Virus record (IMG/VR): IMGVR_UViG_3300015245_000020
Coordinates: 1 to 43,072 of that record
Strand: one strand, 5' to 3'
DNA: 43,072 nt
Source of the DNA: a virus
Below, piece after piece: positions 24,301-31,402 of this stretch (position 1 is its first letter; the number at the start of each line of letters is the position of its first letter). The notes beneath the pieces are model-generated. The model had not been told where the DNA came from. It searched no databases and was given only the letters and a program-made list of their open reading frames with translations. The position numbers and the translations under genes were made by a program.

Positions 24301-25647
24301 ATGGCTCGTAACGCTGCCGGAATATACAGTCTACCCGATGCCCCAGTGGTGGCAGGGACTACCATTACTTCTGCAGATGAAAACACCACGCGCAATGACA
24401 TAGCCGCAGAAATCACCAATTCCCTAGATCGTAATGGACGTGGAGCGATGCTCGCCCCATTGCTGATTCTTGATGGCGTAGTTGGTCAGCCAGGAATAGC
24501 CTTCGGCGCTGATACCAACACAGGTATCTATAGAAGTGGCACAGATACGATGGTGCTGGTCGCTGGTGGTGGTGCGGTTATCACCATCACCACTGCGGGA
24601 GTAGCTGTAACTGGAACTCTTTCCAGTGGTCAAATCACAGCTAACCTTACCGGCAATGTCACTGGAAATGCTTCTACAGTTACGACAAATGCGAATCTTA
24701 CAGGGCCAGTTACCTCTGTAGGAAATGCGACCACTATCGCATCTGGCAATACCTATGTGAATCCTACACTGAGCGGTACAGTGTCAGGAACGCCTACTTG
24801 GGCGAGTACGCAGTCGCTCAACACAAGTGGAAACGCGGCAACAGTCACAACGAATGCAAATCTGACTGGCCCGATTACTTCTGTGGGTAACGCGACCACA
24901 ATTGCATCGGGCAATACCTACACTAATCCCACTCTAAGTGGGACTGTATCAGGGACTCCCAGTTGGGCAAGCACTCAATCTCTTAATACGAGTGGGAATG
25001 CTGGTACAGCGACAACTCTACAAACTGCTAGAAACATCAACGGTGTCTCTTTCAATGGCAGTGCAGATATTACGATAACCGCCGTGGCAGCAGCAGGAAC
25101 TCTTACAGGGGCGACTTTAGCCGCAGGAGTAACTGCATCTTCATTAATCTCTGCTGGTACTAGTTTTGTTTGGGGAACTGGAGTAGCTAATTTCGGTACA
25201 ATCACAAGGCGTAAAACTGCAGATGAATCCGTTACATCCTCTACAACATTTCAGGATGATGATCACCTCACCTTCCCGATCGGCGCGAATGAAGAATGGG
25301 TAGCCACTTATGAAATAGATGCAGGAGCATTTTTATCCACATGTGGAGTAAAAACAGCAATCACTGTTCCATCTGGCGCAACTATGAATGCTACTGGATC
25401 TGTTGTAGGCTCTAGTTCTGCTAGTAATACAGTGGGCCAAACTGGAAGAGGCACAACTAGCGGAGGGAATGTTTTGCTTGCCAGTGTGGGAGCTGGAAAT
25501 ACAGATGCTATTGTTCGAATGTCAGTTTGGGTTCTTAATGGAGCCACTCCTGGAAATGTAACCCTTCAATGGGCGCAAACTAATTCTAGTGCGACCTCTT
25601 TGACATTTCGCAAGGGATCATACATGCAGGCCACGAGAGTGGCATAA
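24301..25647 (+). CDS. Tail fibre protein
   Basis: The 448-aa protein starts MARNAAGIYSLPDAPVVAGTTI, a conserved N-terminal fibre anchor pattern (virion attachment). Residues about 110-240 are Thr/Ser/Asn-rich fibre repeats (two 55-aa copies), followed by TARNINGVSFNGSADITIT, a motif widespread in phage tail fibres. The C-terminal 170 residues are beta-rich and likely hold the receptor-binding tip. It should determine host range. Confidence 0.85.
   Translation: MARNAAGIYSLPDAPVVAGTTITSADENTTRNDIAAEITNSLDRNGRGAMLAPLLILDGVVGQPGIAFGADTNTGIYRSGTDTMVLVAGGGAVITITTAGVAVTGTLSSGQITANLTGNVTGNASTVTTNANLTGPVTSVGNATTIASGNTYVNPTLSGTVSGTPTWASTQSLNTSGNAATVTTNANLTGPITSVGNATTIASGNTYTNPTLSGTVSGTPSWASTQSLNTSGNAGTATTLQTARNINGVSFNGSADITITAVAAAGTLTGATLAAGVTASSLISAGTSFVWGTGVANFGTITRRKTADESVTSSTTFQDDDHLTFPIGANEEWVATYEIDAGAFLSTCGVKTAITVPSGATMNATGSVVGSSSASNTVGQTGRGTTSGGNVLLASVGAGNTDAIVRMSVWVLNGATPGNVTLQWAQTNSSATSLTFRKGSYMQATRVA
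24688..25017 (+). repeat. Two 165-bp (55-aa) fibre repeats
   Basis: Residues 130-184 and 185-239 of the fibre are nearly identical (NANLTGPVTSVGNATTIASG against NANLTGPITSVGNATTIASG) while many third codon positions differ. The duplication is therefore old and held by selection on the protein. Confidence 0.85.
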
Positions 25648-25898
25648 TGGGGAATAACATGGATGCAGACAACCGAAGGCGTAGAGGATTGTTTGAACAA
25701 CGGGTACAGACTGTTCTTATGACAGTCGTCACAGCCCTTATCCTCTGGGTGGGGAACAGCCTACTAGATGTAAGAGATCGGCTAACCCGCTTAGAAATTT
25801 CTTCCAGAGCTGAAATTCTAGCCCTAAGTCTTGAGGTGGAGCGCCTCAAAGCTCTAACTAACCCACATGAACGAAATCTTCGTAACCACATGCCATGA
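25647..25898 (+). CDS. Holin-like or i-spanin-like membrane protein, 83 aa
   Basis: A basic N-terminus (NRRRRGLFEQR) precedes one transmembrane helix (about residues 21-40, TVLMTVVTALILWVGNSLL) and a coiled coil (LTRLEISSRAEILALSLEVERL). One membrane span with a coiled coil fits either a small holin of the type often found before endolysins or an inner-membrane spanin. It begins a tightly overlapping lysis cassette. The start may be the first or second ATG (25647 or 25659). Confidence 0.65.
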   Translation: MGNNMDADNRRRRGLFEQRVQTVLMTVVTALILWVGNSLLDVRDRLTRLEISSRAEILALSLEVERLKALTNPHERNLRNHMP

Positions 25899-26176
25899 CT
25901 GAACCGGAGCAATCCTCAGTTGGATTTTGGTGTCTTGTGGCTCGCAGATTGTCGGATTTCTGGGAGTTTATTGATAAACGAGACATCGACAAGCACACTC
26001 TCGTATGGGCTGTCTACGCCCTTACAGGATATTCAGTGTATTGGTCCATGGAATTTGTCTGGGAACATCCGGATAAACCCGGTATCGAAATTGGGGTCAT
26101 AGTGGGAGCCGTTAATCTTCCGCTTTCATGGGTTCTCACCAAGGTGACCGATTTCTACTTTAGGGCCAGATCATGA
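25895..26176 (+). CDS. Putative holin, 93 aa, two transmembrane helices
   Basis: Two hydrophobic helices (about residues 36-55, HTLVWAVYALTGYSVYWSME; and 66-85, IGVIVGAVNLPLSWVLTKV) are flanked by charged ends. It overlaps the preceding membrane gene by 4 bases and the endolysin by 4 bases. The hairpin topology resembles class II holins, which release endolysin through the inner membrane. Assignment rests on topology and position. Confidence 0.7.
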   Translation: MTEPEQSSVGFWCLVARRLSDFWEFIDKRDIDKHTLVWAVYALTGYSVYWSMEFVWEHPDKPGIEIGVIVGAVNLPLSWVLTKVTDFYFRARS

Positions 26177-26523
26177 CTCTAGGAGAAAAGCAGCGTCTAT
26201 TCATGCAACTCTTTGGGCAATTCCTAGTGTGGATTTACGAGCAACCGGGGTATGCGGTGACTGGAGGAGAACTCGAGCGTTCTCAGGCACAAGCGGACGC
26301 CAATGCCGCCAGCGGGGCTGGAATTTCCAATTCTCTGCATTTGAAGCGCCTAGCTGTTGATCTGAACTTTTTCATCCATGGCGTGTACCAAAATCTAAGC
26401 GAGGCTTATCGCCCACTTGGAGAGAAGTGGAAATCAATGCACGAACTTTGTCGGTGGGGTGGAGATTTCCAGACTCGCCCTGATGGAAACCATTTTTCTC
26501 TGGAACATGAGGGAGTACGATAA
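26173..26523 (+). CDS. Endolysin, M15-type peptidoglycan peptidase
   Basis: The 116-aa enzyme has the VanY/L-Ala-D-Glu peptidase pattern: S54-x-H56 ... A61-V-D63 (SLHLKRLAVDLNFF) and a second metal-binding histidine in PDGNHFSLEH (H107). The KWKSMHELCRWGGDF segment is typical of short phage M15 endolysins. It cuts peptide cross-links after holin opening; no signal peptide is present. The usual Gly of S-x-H-x-x-G is Arg or Leu here. Confidence 0.85.
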   Translation: MTLGEKQRLFMQLFGQFLVWIYEQPGYAVTGGELERSQAQADANAASGAGISNSLHLKRLAVDLNFFIHGVYQNLSEAYRPLGEKWKSMHELCRWGGDFQTRPDGNHFSLEHEGVR

Positions 26524-26867
26524 TGAAACGAGTTCTTTTCTTACTAGTATTCATTTCTTTACCCGCATTCAGCGCCCCGCACGTTGTTACCGACGTGTTA
26601 GCGAGTGGCACTGTTCAGTGCGGGGTTTTCTTAGATGCCAACGCCAAGGTTATCAGCCCTGTAGTCCCTGCCGCGCCTCCAGCAGTGGGAAACATCTGCT
26701 CTTTCGATGTGTCGACCGTAACTCCCGGAGCGCACACAATTTCCATGACAGCCATTGCAGTGAATGATCCAGTTTGGGGCAGTCAGGAGTCTGCCAAGTC
26801 TAGCCCTTTATCTTTCACGAGGCCAGCGCCTCCGGCGACACCGGGAAACCTGCAAATCCTTCCATGA
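26523..26867 (+). CDS. Secreted protein of the lysis region, 114 aa
   Basis: A clear signal peptide (MKRVLFLLVFISLPAFSA, cleavage near residue 18) leads to an approximately 95-aa beta-rich domain ending with Pro/Ala (PAPPATPGNLQILP), the kind of linker that flanks fibronectin-III-like domains. It should be exported to the periplasm. A single-base overlap with the endolysin stop shows coupling. The role is unknown; superinfection or lysis control are possibilities. Confidence 0.65.
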   Translation: MKRVLFLLVFISLPAFSAPHVVTDVLASGTVQCGVFLDANAKVISPVVPAAPPAVGNICSFDVSTVTPGAHTISMTAIAVNDPVWGSQESAKSSPLSFTRPAPPATPGNLQILP

Positions 26868-26914
26868 GTCGTTGGCGTAGGTTTATCGAATGGCTGCTAG
26901 ATTTGTTCAACTGA
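26864..26914 (+). CDS. Possible 16-aa amphipathic peptide
   Basis: ATGA overlap with the preceding stop opens MSRWRRFIEWLLDLFN, an arginine/tryptophan-rich peptide that would form a cationic amphipathic helix. The frame fills the gap to the next gene. Its place in the lysis cassette suggests a membrane-active helper, but so short a frame can arise by chance. Confidence 0.35.
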   Translation: MSRWRRFIEWLLDLFN

Positions 26915-26924
26915 AAGGTATCAC

Positions 26925-27296
26925 ATGAAACATGTAATCTGGTTCATAGCAGGTCTCACAGTAGGGTGCGCTGCTCTAGGACTTCAACCCGCCACCACTT
27001 TCGAGGATAAACTCGCCTACGCCTACGGTCAGGTAACTGCTGCCAGAAAAGGAGCATTGGCAATAATTCAGGCTAGGTGTCCAAATGAAGCGTCACTAGC
27101 AACGCTTCCTTGTCAATCTGCTGCGAAAGATGGGCAACATATTCAAGCCATGGCGGATCAAGCCCGCACAGGGCTTGATCAAGCAAAGAACTATGCCGCT
27201 CTGGGTAATCTTACTCAGGCAAACGCCCAGCTACAGCTTGAGAGTGCCGCTCTTCAAGCGCTCTCTACCTACCTTACTTCTCAGGGAGTTAAGTAA
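26925..27296 (+). CDS. Periplasmic or lipoprotein-like protein, 123 aa
   Basis: The N-terminus MKHVIWFIAGLTVGCAALG is a signal sequence with cysteine 15 in a lipobox-like context (T-V-G-C). The remainder is a helical, Ala/Gln-rich domain (QARTGLDQAKNYAALGNLTQANAQ). It could be an outer-membrane spanin-like lipoprotein or an unrelated periplasmic factor; it is longer than usual Rz1. AAAGG precedes the ATG. Confidence 0.6.
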   Translation: MKHVIWFIAGLTVGCAALGLQPATTFEDKLAYAYGQVTAARKGALAIIQARCPNEASLATLPCQSAAKDGQHIQAMADQARTGLDQAKNYAALGNLTQANAQLQLESAALQALSTYLTSQGVK

Positions 27297-27490
27297 TGGG
27301 AACTCTTACAGCACTGGCAATTATTCAGCAATCTCTGGCCACGGCTTCTGCCATTTCTGCACTCATGGCTACGAGACATGGTGAAGGAAAAGCCATTACG
27401 ATGGAAGACTTAAACGGTCTTGTTGCAGATGATGATCTTGCTAAGGCCGCTCTTGATTCTGCTATCAAAAAGGTCAATCCTCCAGCATAG
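27296..27490 (+). CDS. Small last gene of the rightward operon, 64 aa
   Basis: It overlaps the preceding stop by one base (TAATG). The N-terminal half is moderately hydrophobic (ALAIIQQSLATASAISALM); the C-terminal half is acidic, then basic (VADDDLAKAALDSAIKKV). No family is recognised. Its final 17 bases overlap the 3' end of the convergent gene at 27474, with no terminator between the operons. Confidence 0.55.
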   Translation: MGTLTALAIIQQSLATASAISALMATRHGEGKAITMEDLNGLVADDDLAKAALDSAIKKVNPPA

Positions 27491-27827
27491 GTTCCAGTGA
27501 TTCAAGAGAAGCGGGAGAAATTGCCACATTTTCGAATGCGTCCCGCTTTATCTTTTGCACAGCAGGCACGGTAATCATTTCTTCGAGGTAAGGGTCTATC
27601 TCTTTCTTGTAGGCTGCGTCATTTTCACGCGCTACGGTTATTTCGCCTTCTTTGCAGTATTTCTTGATGATTTCATTTCGCTTTTCGTAGACGAGATTAA
27701 TCGTGGGTTTGAATGCTTTCCGCACTAGCACTAGCCATGACGCTACTCGCAGGGGTAAGCGATCATTGCGCATAGCGATAAGTGCTTGATTCAAAGCAAA
27801 TACATCATCCACTTTCATTTCGGGCAT
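27474..27827 (-). CDS. DUF1617-like protein, 117 aa
   Basis: The pattern VFALNQALIAMRNDRLPLRVASWLVLVRKAF, followed by YEKRNEIIKKYCKEG and a C-terminal ISPASLESLEPML, resembles the small phage DUF1617 family, whose function is unknown. It is the last gene of the leftward operon. AGGAG stands seven bases before the ATG. Confidence 0.65.
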   Translation of the reverse strand: MPEMKVDDVFALNQALIAMRNDRLPLRVASWLVLVRKAFKPTINLVYEKRNEIIKKYCKEGEITVARENDAAYKKEIDPYLEEMITVPAVQKIKRDAFENVAISPASLESLEPMLED

Positions 27828-27836
27828 GGCTAGCTC

Positions 27837-28697
27837 CTAGAGGTCTACAGGGGAACGCCAGCCCAGAAAGACTGGATGGCGGGGCTTATCTTTCACACCA
27901 ATGGGGAGGTACTTGAACTTAGCTATCTTCCCACTATACTTTTCGCGATTTTTCCAGATCTCATCACGCATCGCATCTGAAAATCCGGTGCCGATCCCAA
28001 ACTCCAGGCTATGCCAGAGTACACGCAGTGCTCCCAGTGTACCACGACCCACGAGGTTGGCTTTGTGAGAAGAATGCTCGGCGTATCCGAGTTCATTTCT
28101 TGTTTCTGGATTTCCATTGTGCATGAGTTCATCGAACCCCACTATGACTCCCTCGGAGTCTTCAAATCGTTTAAGCTTTAGCATCCCTTGTTCAGAAAGG
28201 GTGCTGCGACCAAACTTATAGGTGCCGAGTGGATTGCGAAGGATTACTCCTTCGTAGCCCATTGACAGAGCCTCTTCCTCATACTGTATGAGTTCTTCTG
28301 AATTTCTTATGTAGGTTTGGCTGAGCGGGTTAACCCCATCTTCATAAAAGAGTTTTGCTCTCCTAGAGTTGAAAGAATTTCCTGGAAATTGTAGATGGTC
28401 GAACACCATGTATTTCACATGTGGTTCTCCATCTCTAGACATTACTCCGGAGACAGTTTCGCGGTAGACATCTTTAGCAGTGGGGGAGCCAACGATAAGT
28501 TCACCATCGAAGTACTCAAACTCCTTGAATACTCTCTGGCAGTGCAAATTCGGAATTGGCTTACGCGAGCGAGAGAGAAGTACCCCATTCTCCACAAAGG
28601 CGCGAACACCATCTAGCTTGGCGCTAGCCAGTAGCGGGTAGCGAAGAGTGTGCACATCCTTCACCGTGGCGGCTAGCATGGGCTTCATTTCTTTCAT
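27837..28697 (-). CDS. ATP-dependent DNA ligase
   Basis: The 286-aa ligase carries the nucleotidyltransferase motifs: I, AKLDGVR with adenylated lysine K27; III, YFDGELIVG with E66; IV, YEGVILRN (148-155); V, LKLKRF (about 173-178). The C-terminal OB-like part is short, as in T7-type phage ligases. It would seal nicks in replication and repair. ATGA overlaps the preceding stop. Confidence 0.9.
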   Translation of the reverse strand: MKEMKPMLAATVKDVHTLRYPLLASAKLDGVRAFVENGVLLSRSRKPIPNLHCQRVFKEFEYFDGELIVGSPTAKDVYRETVSGVMSRDGEPHVKYMVFDHLQFPGNSFNSRRAKLFYEDGVNPLSQTYIRNSEELIQYEEEALSMGYEGVILRNPLGTYKFGRSTLSEQGMLKLKRFEDSEGVIVGFDELMHNGNPETRNELGYAEHSSHKANLVGRGTLGALRVLWHSLEFGIGTGFSDAMRDEIWKNREKYSGKIAKFKYLPIGVKDKPRHPVFLGWRSPVDL

Positions 28698-28912
28698 GTC
28701 ACCACCGTCAATTTGGGTTTGGCTTCAGAGTAATCCCCACACCAGCGAAATTCTGGTGGAATAGATGGAAAGTACCCCATATGCATCGGACCTTGCTGAG
28801 TCATTATTGTGGCCCCCAGCAATCTACGTCTGCAAACCTCCAACCTTGGCCCTAGATCCTTTTGAATCGGTCCTTGTGTGAAGTAAATGCAAGTGTCGCA
28901 GGAAGCGCTCAT
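28694..28912 (-). CDS. Small cysteine-rich (zinc-binding-like) protein, 72 aa
   Basis: The start is ATG at 28912, which overlaps the stop of the 51-aa gene (ATGA); an in-frame TTG at 28933 is less likely. It has cysteines C5-x-x-C8, C27 and C58 in SASCDTCIYF, EVCRRR and RWCGDY. Small phage proteins with this C-x-x-C ... C ... WCGD arrangement are common next to replication genes and may bind zinc. Function is unknown. Confidence 0.65.
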   Translation of the reverse strand: MSASCDTCIYFTQGPIQKDLGPRLEVCRRRLLGATIMTQQGPMHMGYFPSIPPEFRWCGDYSEAKPKLTVVT

Positions 28913-29064
28913 TGTTCTGTTGCCTTTAGCCAAGCGTCTCTAGCTTCCGTGGTAGCTACACGGTCTTCCACATTGCCGCGACCTAGCGCATTATTCACTG
29001 TTTCCTTGACTTTACAATCAAGGTAGTGTTCGAAGGCAGCAACTATTTCATCTTCAGTTAACAT
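28909..29064 (-). CDS. Small acidic protein, 51 aa
   Basis: ATG at 29064 follows GGAGATAGGA with good spacing. The frame runs 51 codons (MLTEDEIVAAFEHYLD ... WLKATEQ) to a TGA that overlaps the next ATG. It is fully helical in appearance and acidic. No family is recognised. Ribosome site and coupling make it a likely real gene. Confidence 0.65.
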   Translation of the reverse strand: MLTEDEIVAAFEHYLDCKVKETVNNALGRGNVEDRVATTEARDAWLKATEQ

Positions 29065-29146
29065 TCCTATCTCCATGTAAGTGGGAGGGTGCCGAGTACC
29101 CCGCCCTCCCGGGCGAGTTTAAGGGGTTCCACGCAAGCAAGAAGAG

Positions 29147-29195
29147 GCGGGGGCTGTCGTGGATTCGAACTGGCTTCGAATGGATGGTTCCCCGC
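29147..29195 (-). ncRNA. Structured 5' element behind an internal promoter
   Basis: The outer stem GCGGGG / CCCCGC encloses a perfect 7-bp hairpin ATTCGAA-gccag-TTCGAAT (minus strand). It begins two bases after the start predicted from the promoter at 29204-29233. A further stem CGCCC/GGGCG follows near 29103-29116, and there is no coding frame between 29065 and 29215. The TTCGAAT loop recalls a tRNA T-arm, but no tRNA can be folded. It is a candidate riboregulator or mRNA-protecting leader. Confidence 0.35.
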
Positions 29196-29203
29196 GTGCA
29201 TTT

Positions 29204-29233
29204 ATTATAGCTTGTCTATTGTGGGACGGTAAA
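29204..29233 (-). promoter_or_regulatory. Internal leftward promoter
   Basis: A perfect TATAAT (29209-29204) has TTTACC (29233-29228) 18 bp upstream. The promoter lies over the stop codon of the DUF3310 gene and would start transcription near 29197, serving the 51-aa, Cys-rich, ligase and DUF1617-like genes. Confidence 0.5.
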
Positions 29234-29461
29234 GTTCTTATTTTGTTCTCTCAACTTTTGCAGGAAGTGTTCTGCTTTTCTAAGATCATTAAGACCGCCT
29301 TTCTGGCGCCATCGCATGACATATTTTATGATCTGAGCTTCCATGTATGGAATGCCGTGCATGTGCACGAAATCCCAGTGCTCTACAGTGGCTCCTTTGT
29401 AGTGTGATCCGCCAATTTGGCGCTGGTTGGCGGTTTTCGGCTTTAGGACGGTTTTTGGCAT
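29216..29461 (-). CDS. DUF3310 (SaV-like) protein, 81 aa
   Basis: The start at ATG 29461 follows AAGG. Text QIGGSHYKGATVEHWDFVHMHGIPYMEAQIIKYVMRWRQKGG is characteristic of DUF3310, with H-Y-K, 'I-KY-RW' and 'DL-KAEHFL' elements (split here for brevity). The family is found in phage nucleotide-metabolism clusters and is sometimes called nucleotide-kinase-like; no activity is firmly established. It follows the thymidylate-synthase homologue, fitting a nucleotide role. Confidence 0.85.
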   Translation of the reverse strand: MPKTVLKPKTANQRQIGGSHYKGATVEHWDFVHMHGIPYMEAQIIKYVMRWRQKGGLNDLRKAEHFLQKLREQNKNFTVPQ

Positions 29462-29516
29462 GGTCAGGACCTTGTGTGACGCGTCAACGCGGGGTGGGTA
29501 AGGGGTAGGTATGCAC

Positions 29517-30428
29517 CTAAATGCTCTCTTTACGTGCTCTATAGCGCTCGCAAACAAGACGCCAGTCCGAGGCTTGGCAATTTTGATAATCTCCATTCAG
29601 AATTGGCATGGCTACTTCATTGAAGAAAGGTTCTCTTAAATGCCCTTTCATGCCAGCCACTACATGCTCACACTCTTGCAACCAGTTCTTTAGTGAACCT
29701 TGAATTAGCGGATAAGGTTTCACCCCGGCTTCGTGATAAGTTTCGCAGTACGGCGGCATGTCTACGAAATGCCAGTGGCGCTCATAGACATGCAGATTGT
29801 TTGTGAATTGATACATCTTTCCCACTTCCAACCCTACTTCATGGGCTATAAGCTCCATGAGAAAGCTAAAGTGCACAATATTCGAACCTAGTGCTCCCCA
29901 CACTAAATCATTTGATCTATTGCACACGGTCATATCTAGACTAGTGCCATTCCTACGAAAATAGATATGCGTGTTACAGGGAAGATCTTTTTGAGTCTGA
30001 TCTAAATCTAATGCAGTATCCCACATGGATATTACAGCTCTACGAGTCCATGGATCCTTCTTTATGAGGTTGCATATTGCCAAGATTTGATCAATGCCCC
30101 ACAGAATTCTCCACCTGTACCCATAGGCTCCATGGAAAATGCCTGATTCATTTGCAAAATCTCTCATGCGTGGGTTGAATTTTGAAATCCACTCGGAATC
30201 ATCTCTTCCTGACATCATCCATAGGCATTCGGCAAAGTGGAATACTGGATTTTCCATTCTCTCTTTACAGAGGATAACCCGCTCTGTAGGAAATAGAGTG
30301 CACAAGAGAGTTGGCTCTCTTAGAGTTTTGACCTTGCCGTTGCGCGATTCTTCCTCTATGGCAGCAGATCTTACGTACCATAGGGCTTCAGGAAACAGAC
30401 TATTGACGTTACTCCCCACTATTTCCAT
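29517..30428 (-). CDS. Thymidylate synthase / dUMP hydroxymethylase-type protein
   Basis: The 303-aa member of the ThyA superfamily has the catalytic Cys in DLPCNTHIYF (C151), phosphate-binding R129/R130, CNRSNDLVWGALGSN (R171, D174, N183) and HVYERH (H213, Y215). Spacing from C151 to R171 and D174 equals that of E. coli ThyA. The segment between D174 and N183 has one extra residue, so it belongs to a divergent phage branch. Retaining Asn favours dUMP over dCMP as substrate. It may make dTMP or 5-hydroxymethyl-dUMP; context with modification enzymes favours the latter or both. GAGG lies nine bases before the ATG. Confidence 0.85.
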   Translation of the reverse strand: MEIVGSNVNSLFPEALWYVRSAAIEEESRNGKVKTLREPTLLCTLFPTERVILCKERMENPVFHFAECLWMMSGRDDSEWISKFNPRMRDFANESGIFHGAYGYRWRILWGIDQILAICNLIKKDPWTRRAVISMWDTALDLDQTQKDLPCNTHIYFRRNGTSLDMTVCNRSNDLVWGALGSNIVHFSFLMELIAHEVGLEVGKMYQFTNNLHVYERHWHFVDMPPYCETYHEAGVKPYPLIQGSLKNWLQECEHVVAGMKGHLREPFFNEVAMPILNGDYQNCQASDWRLVCERYRARKESI

Positions 30429-30588
30429 CTGGAAGTTCCTCGTATTTTAGATCATTTCGATCAGCAAAAGCCTTAGCGGCTTCCTTTGAAGGAAAAACCT
30501 CTGTTTTCCATTCATCTTCAACTGTGATAGTGGCCGTAAGTCTACCATCTGGGTAGATATACCTCACTATGAGATTACCGACTGGCAT
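30409..30588 (-). CDS. Small protein, 59 aa, overlapping the thymidylate synthase gene
   Basis: It starts at ATG 30588 (MPVGNLIVRYIYPDG); a TTG at 30612 would add eight residues. Beta-strand then helix pattern (LTATITVEDEWKTEVFPSKEAAKAFADRN) suggests a small compact domain. It overlaps both neighbours by 14-20 bases, an ordinary packing for this operon. No family is recognised. Confidence 0.55.
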   Translation of the reverse strand: MPVGNLIVRYIYPDGRLTATITVEDEWKTEVFPSKEAAKAFADRNDLKYEELPDGNSGE

Positions 30589-31402
30589 GGTATCTCTGCT
30601 TTGGTCTTCCAAGACCAGCGTGGGCTCTCCAGTATTTGGAGAACTCGCATAGACAATTCTGGAAATCTTGCATACAAATCTCCAATTTTTCTCCTCGTAT
30701 TTCTTCCACCTGTGCTTTTACTTTTTGTGCAACTGCTAGAAATTGGCCTTGGGGAAGGTCAGATTGCGCTGTGACCGCTCGCAAGCCCTTAAGGCTACCG
30801 GGGCCTACAGCCGCCCACGTCCAGTAGTCTGGGGCCATTGCGAGGGGGTTGACCATTGTATTCTTAAGGTCAGCCACTACTTGAGCAGCGAGAAAATTAC
30901 CTAATCCTTTGAATTGCATGAGCCGTGTGTGAAAGGACTCCAGAGATTCTAAAGGGCGCGGTTCAACTTTAGAATTATGAACTACGCACGCAATATCCAC
31001 TATGTAGTCCATCTTATCCATCTGCACGCCGCAAGTGGTGACAAGATAGGCGGGGTTGAGCCATGTACGACCTGAATTTCTTTGATGACGAATACCTTCG
31101 CGAATCGTATACCAATCCCAGGGATCTGGGAATCCTACTTTAGCTAGGGTTTCTGGATTATTAATAAGTCGAGCCAAAACCATAGCGGCAGTGAAGTTTG
31201 AGCTATCTCCATGTGGCTCTCTCCAATTCTTAGCAAGCCAGCGAGTAACTTTATCATCTTCTCTTCGCACATTACAGAAGCGATATGCTTGTAAGATTGG
31301 GTCTTTAGTCCACGGTGGGGGAGCTTGGTCATCTTCTTTACGGATACGTATAGCTTCGCGTTCTCGTATCCAGTATTCTAAGAGCCTTACGCGCTCATTC
31401 AT
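30575..31402 (-). CDS. Alpha-glutamyl/putrescinyl-thymine pyrophosphorylase family protein (HMUDK helical domain)
   Basis: The 275-aa protein matches the clade by YWIREREAIRIRKE (10-23), PPPWTKDPILQAYRFCNVRR (28-47), FKGLGNFLAAQVVADLK helix-hairpin-helix (164-180), VGPGSLKGL (199-207) and the C-terminal DFQNCLCEFSKYWRAH. In phages such as SP10 and phi-W-14, relatives replace pyrophosphate on 5-hydroxymethyl-dU in DNA; the fold resembles helix-hairpin-helix DNA glycosylases. No Walker A kinase is fused to it. The start at ATG 31402 (GGAGAGCGAG before it) overlaps the upstream glycosyltransferase stop by 8 bases. Confidence 0.85.
   Translation of the reverse strand: MNERVRLLEYWIREREAIRIRKEDDQAPPPWTKDPILQAYRFCNVRREDDKVTRWLAKNWREPHGDSSNFTAAMVLARLINNPETLAKVGFPDPWDWYTIREGIRHQRNSGRTWLNPAYLVTTCGVQMDKMDYIVDIACVVHNSKVEPRPLESLESFHTRLMQFKGLGNFLAAQVVADLKNTMVNPLAMAPDYWTWAAVGPGSLKGLRAVTAQSDLPQGQFLAVAQKVKAQVEEIRGEKLEICMQDFQNCLCEFSKYWRAHAGLGRPKQRYHASR

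Noticed and set aside
740-27490. Prophage or integrative element genes (integrase, repressor)
   Set aside because: I looked for tyrosine/serine integrase motifs and CI-like repressors in all listed genes and found none.
29147-29220. tRNA gene suggested by the TTCGAAT loop
   Set aside because: The outer stem closes after about 50 bases, leaving no D-arm or anticodon arm, and the T-stem does not pair. Kept only as a structured RNA element.
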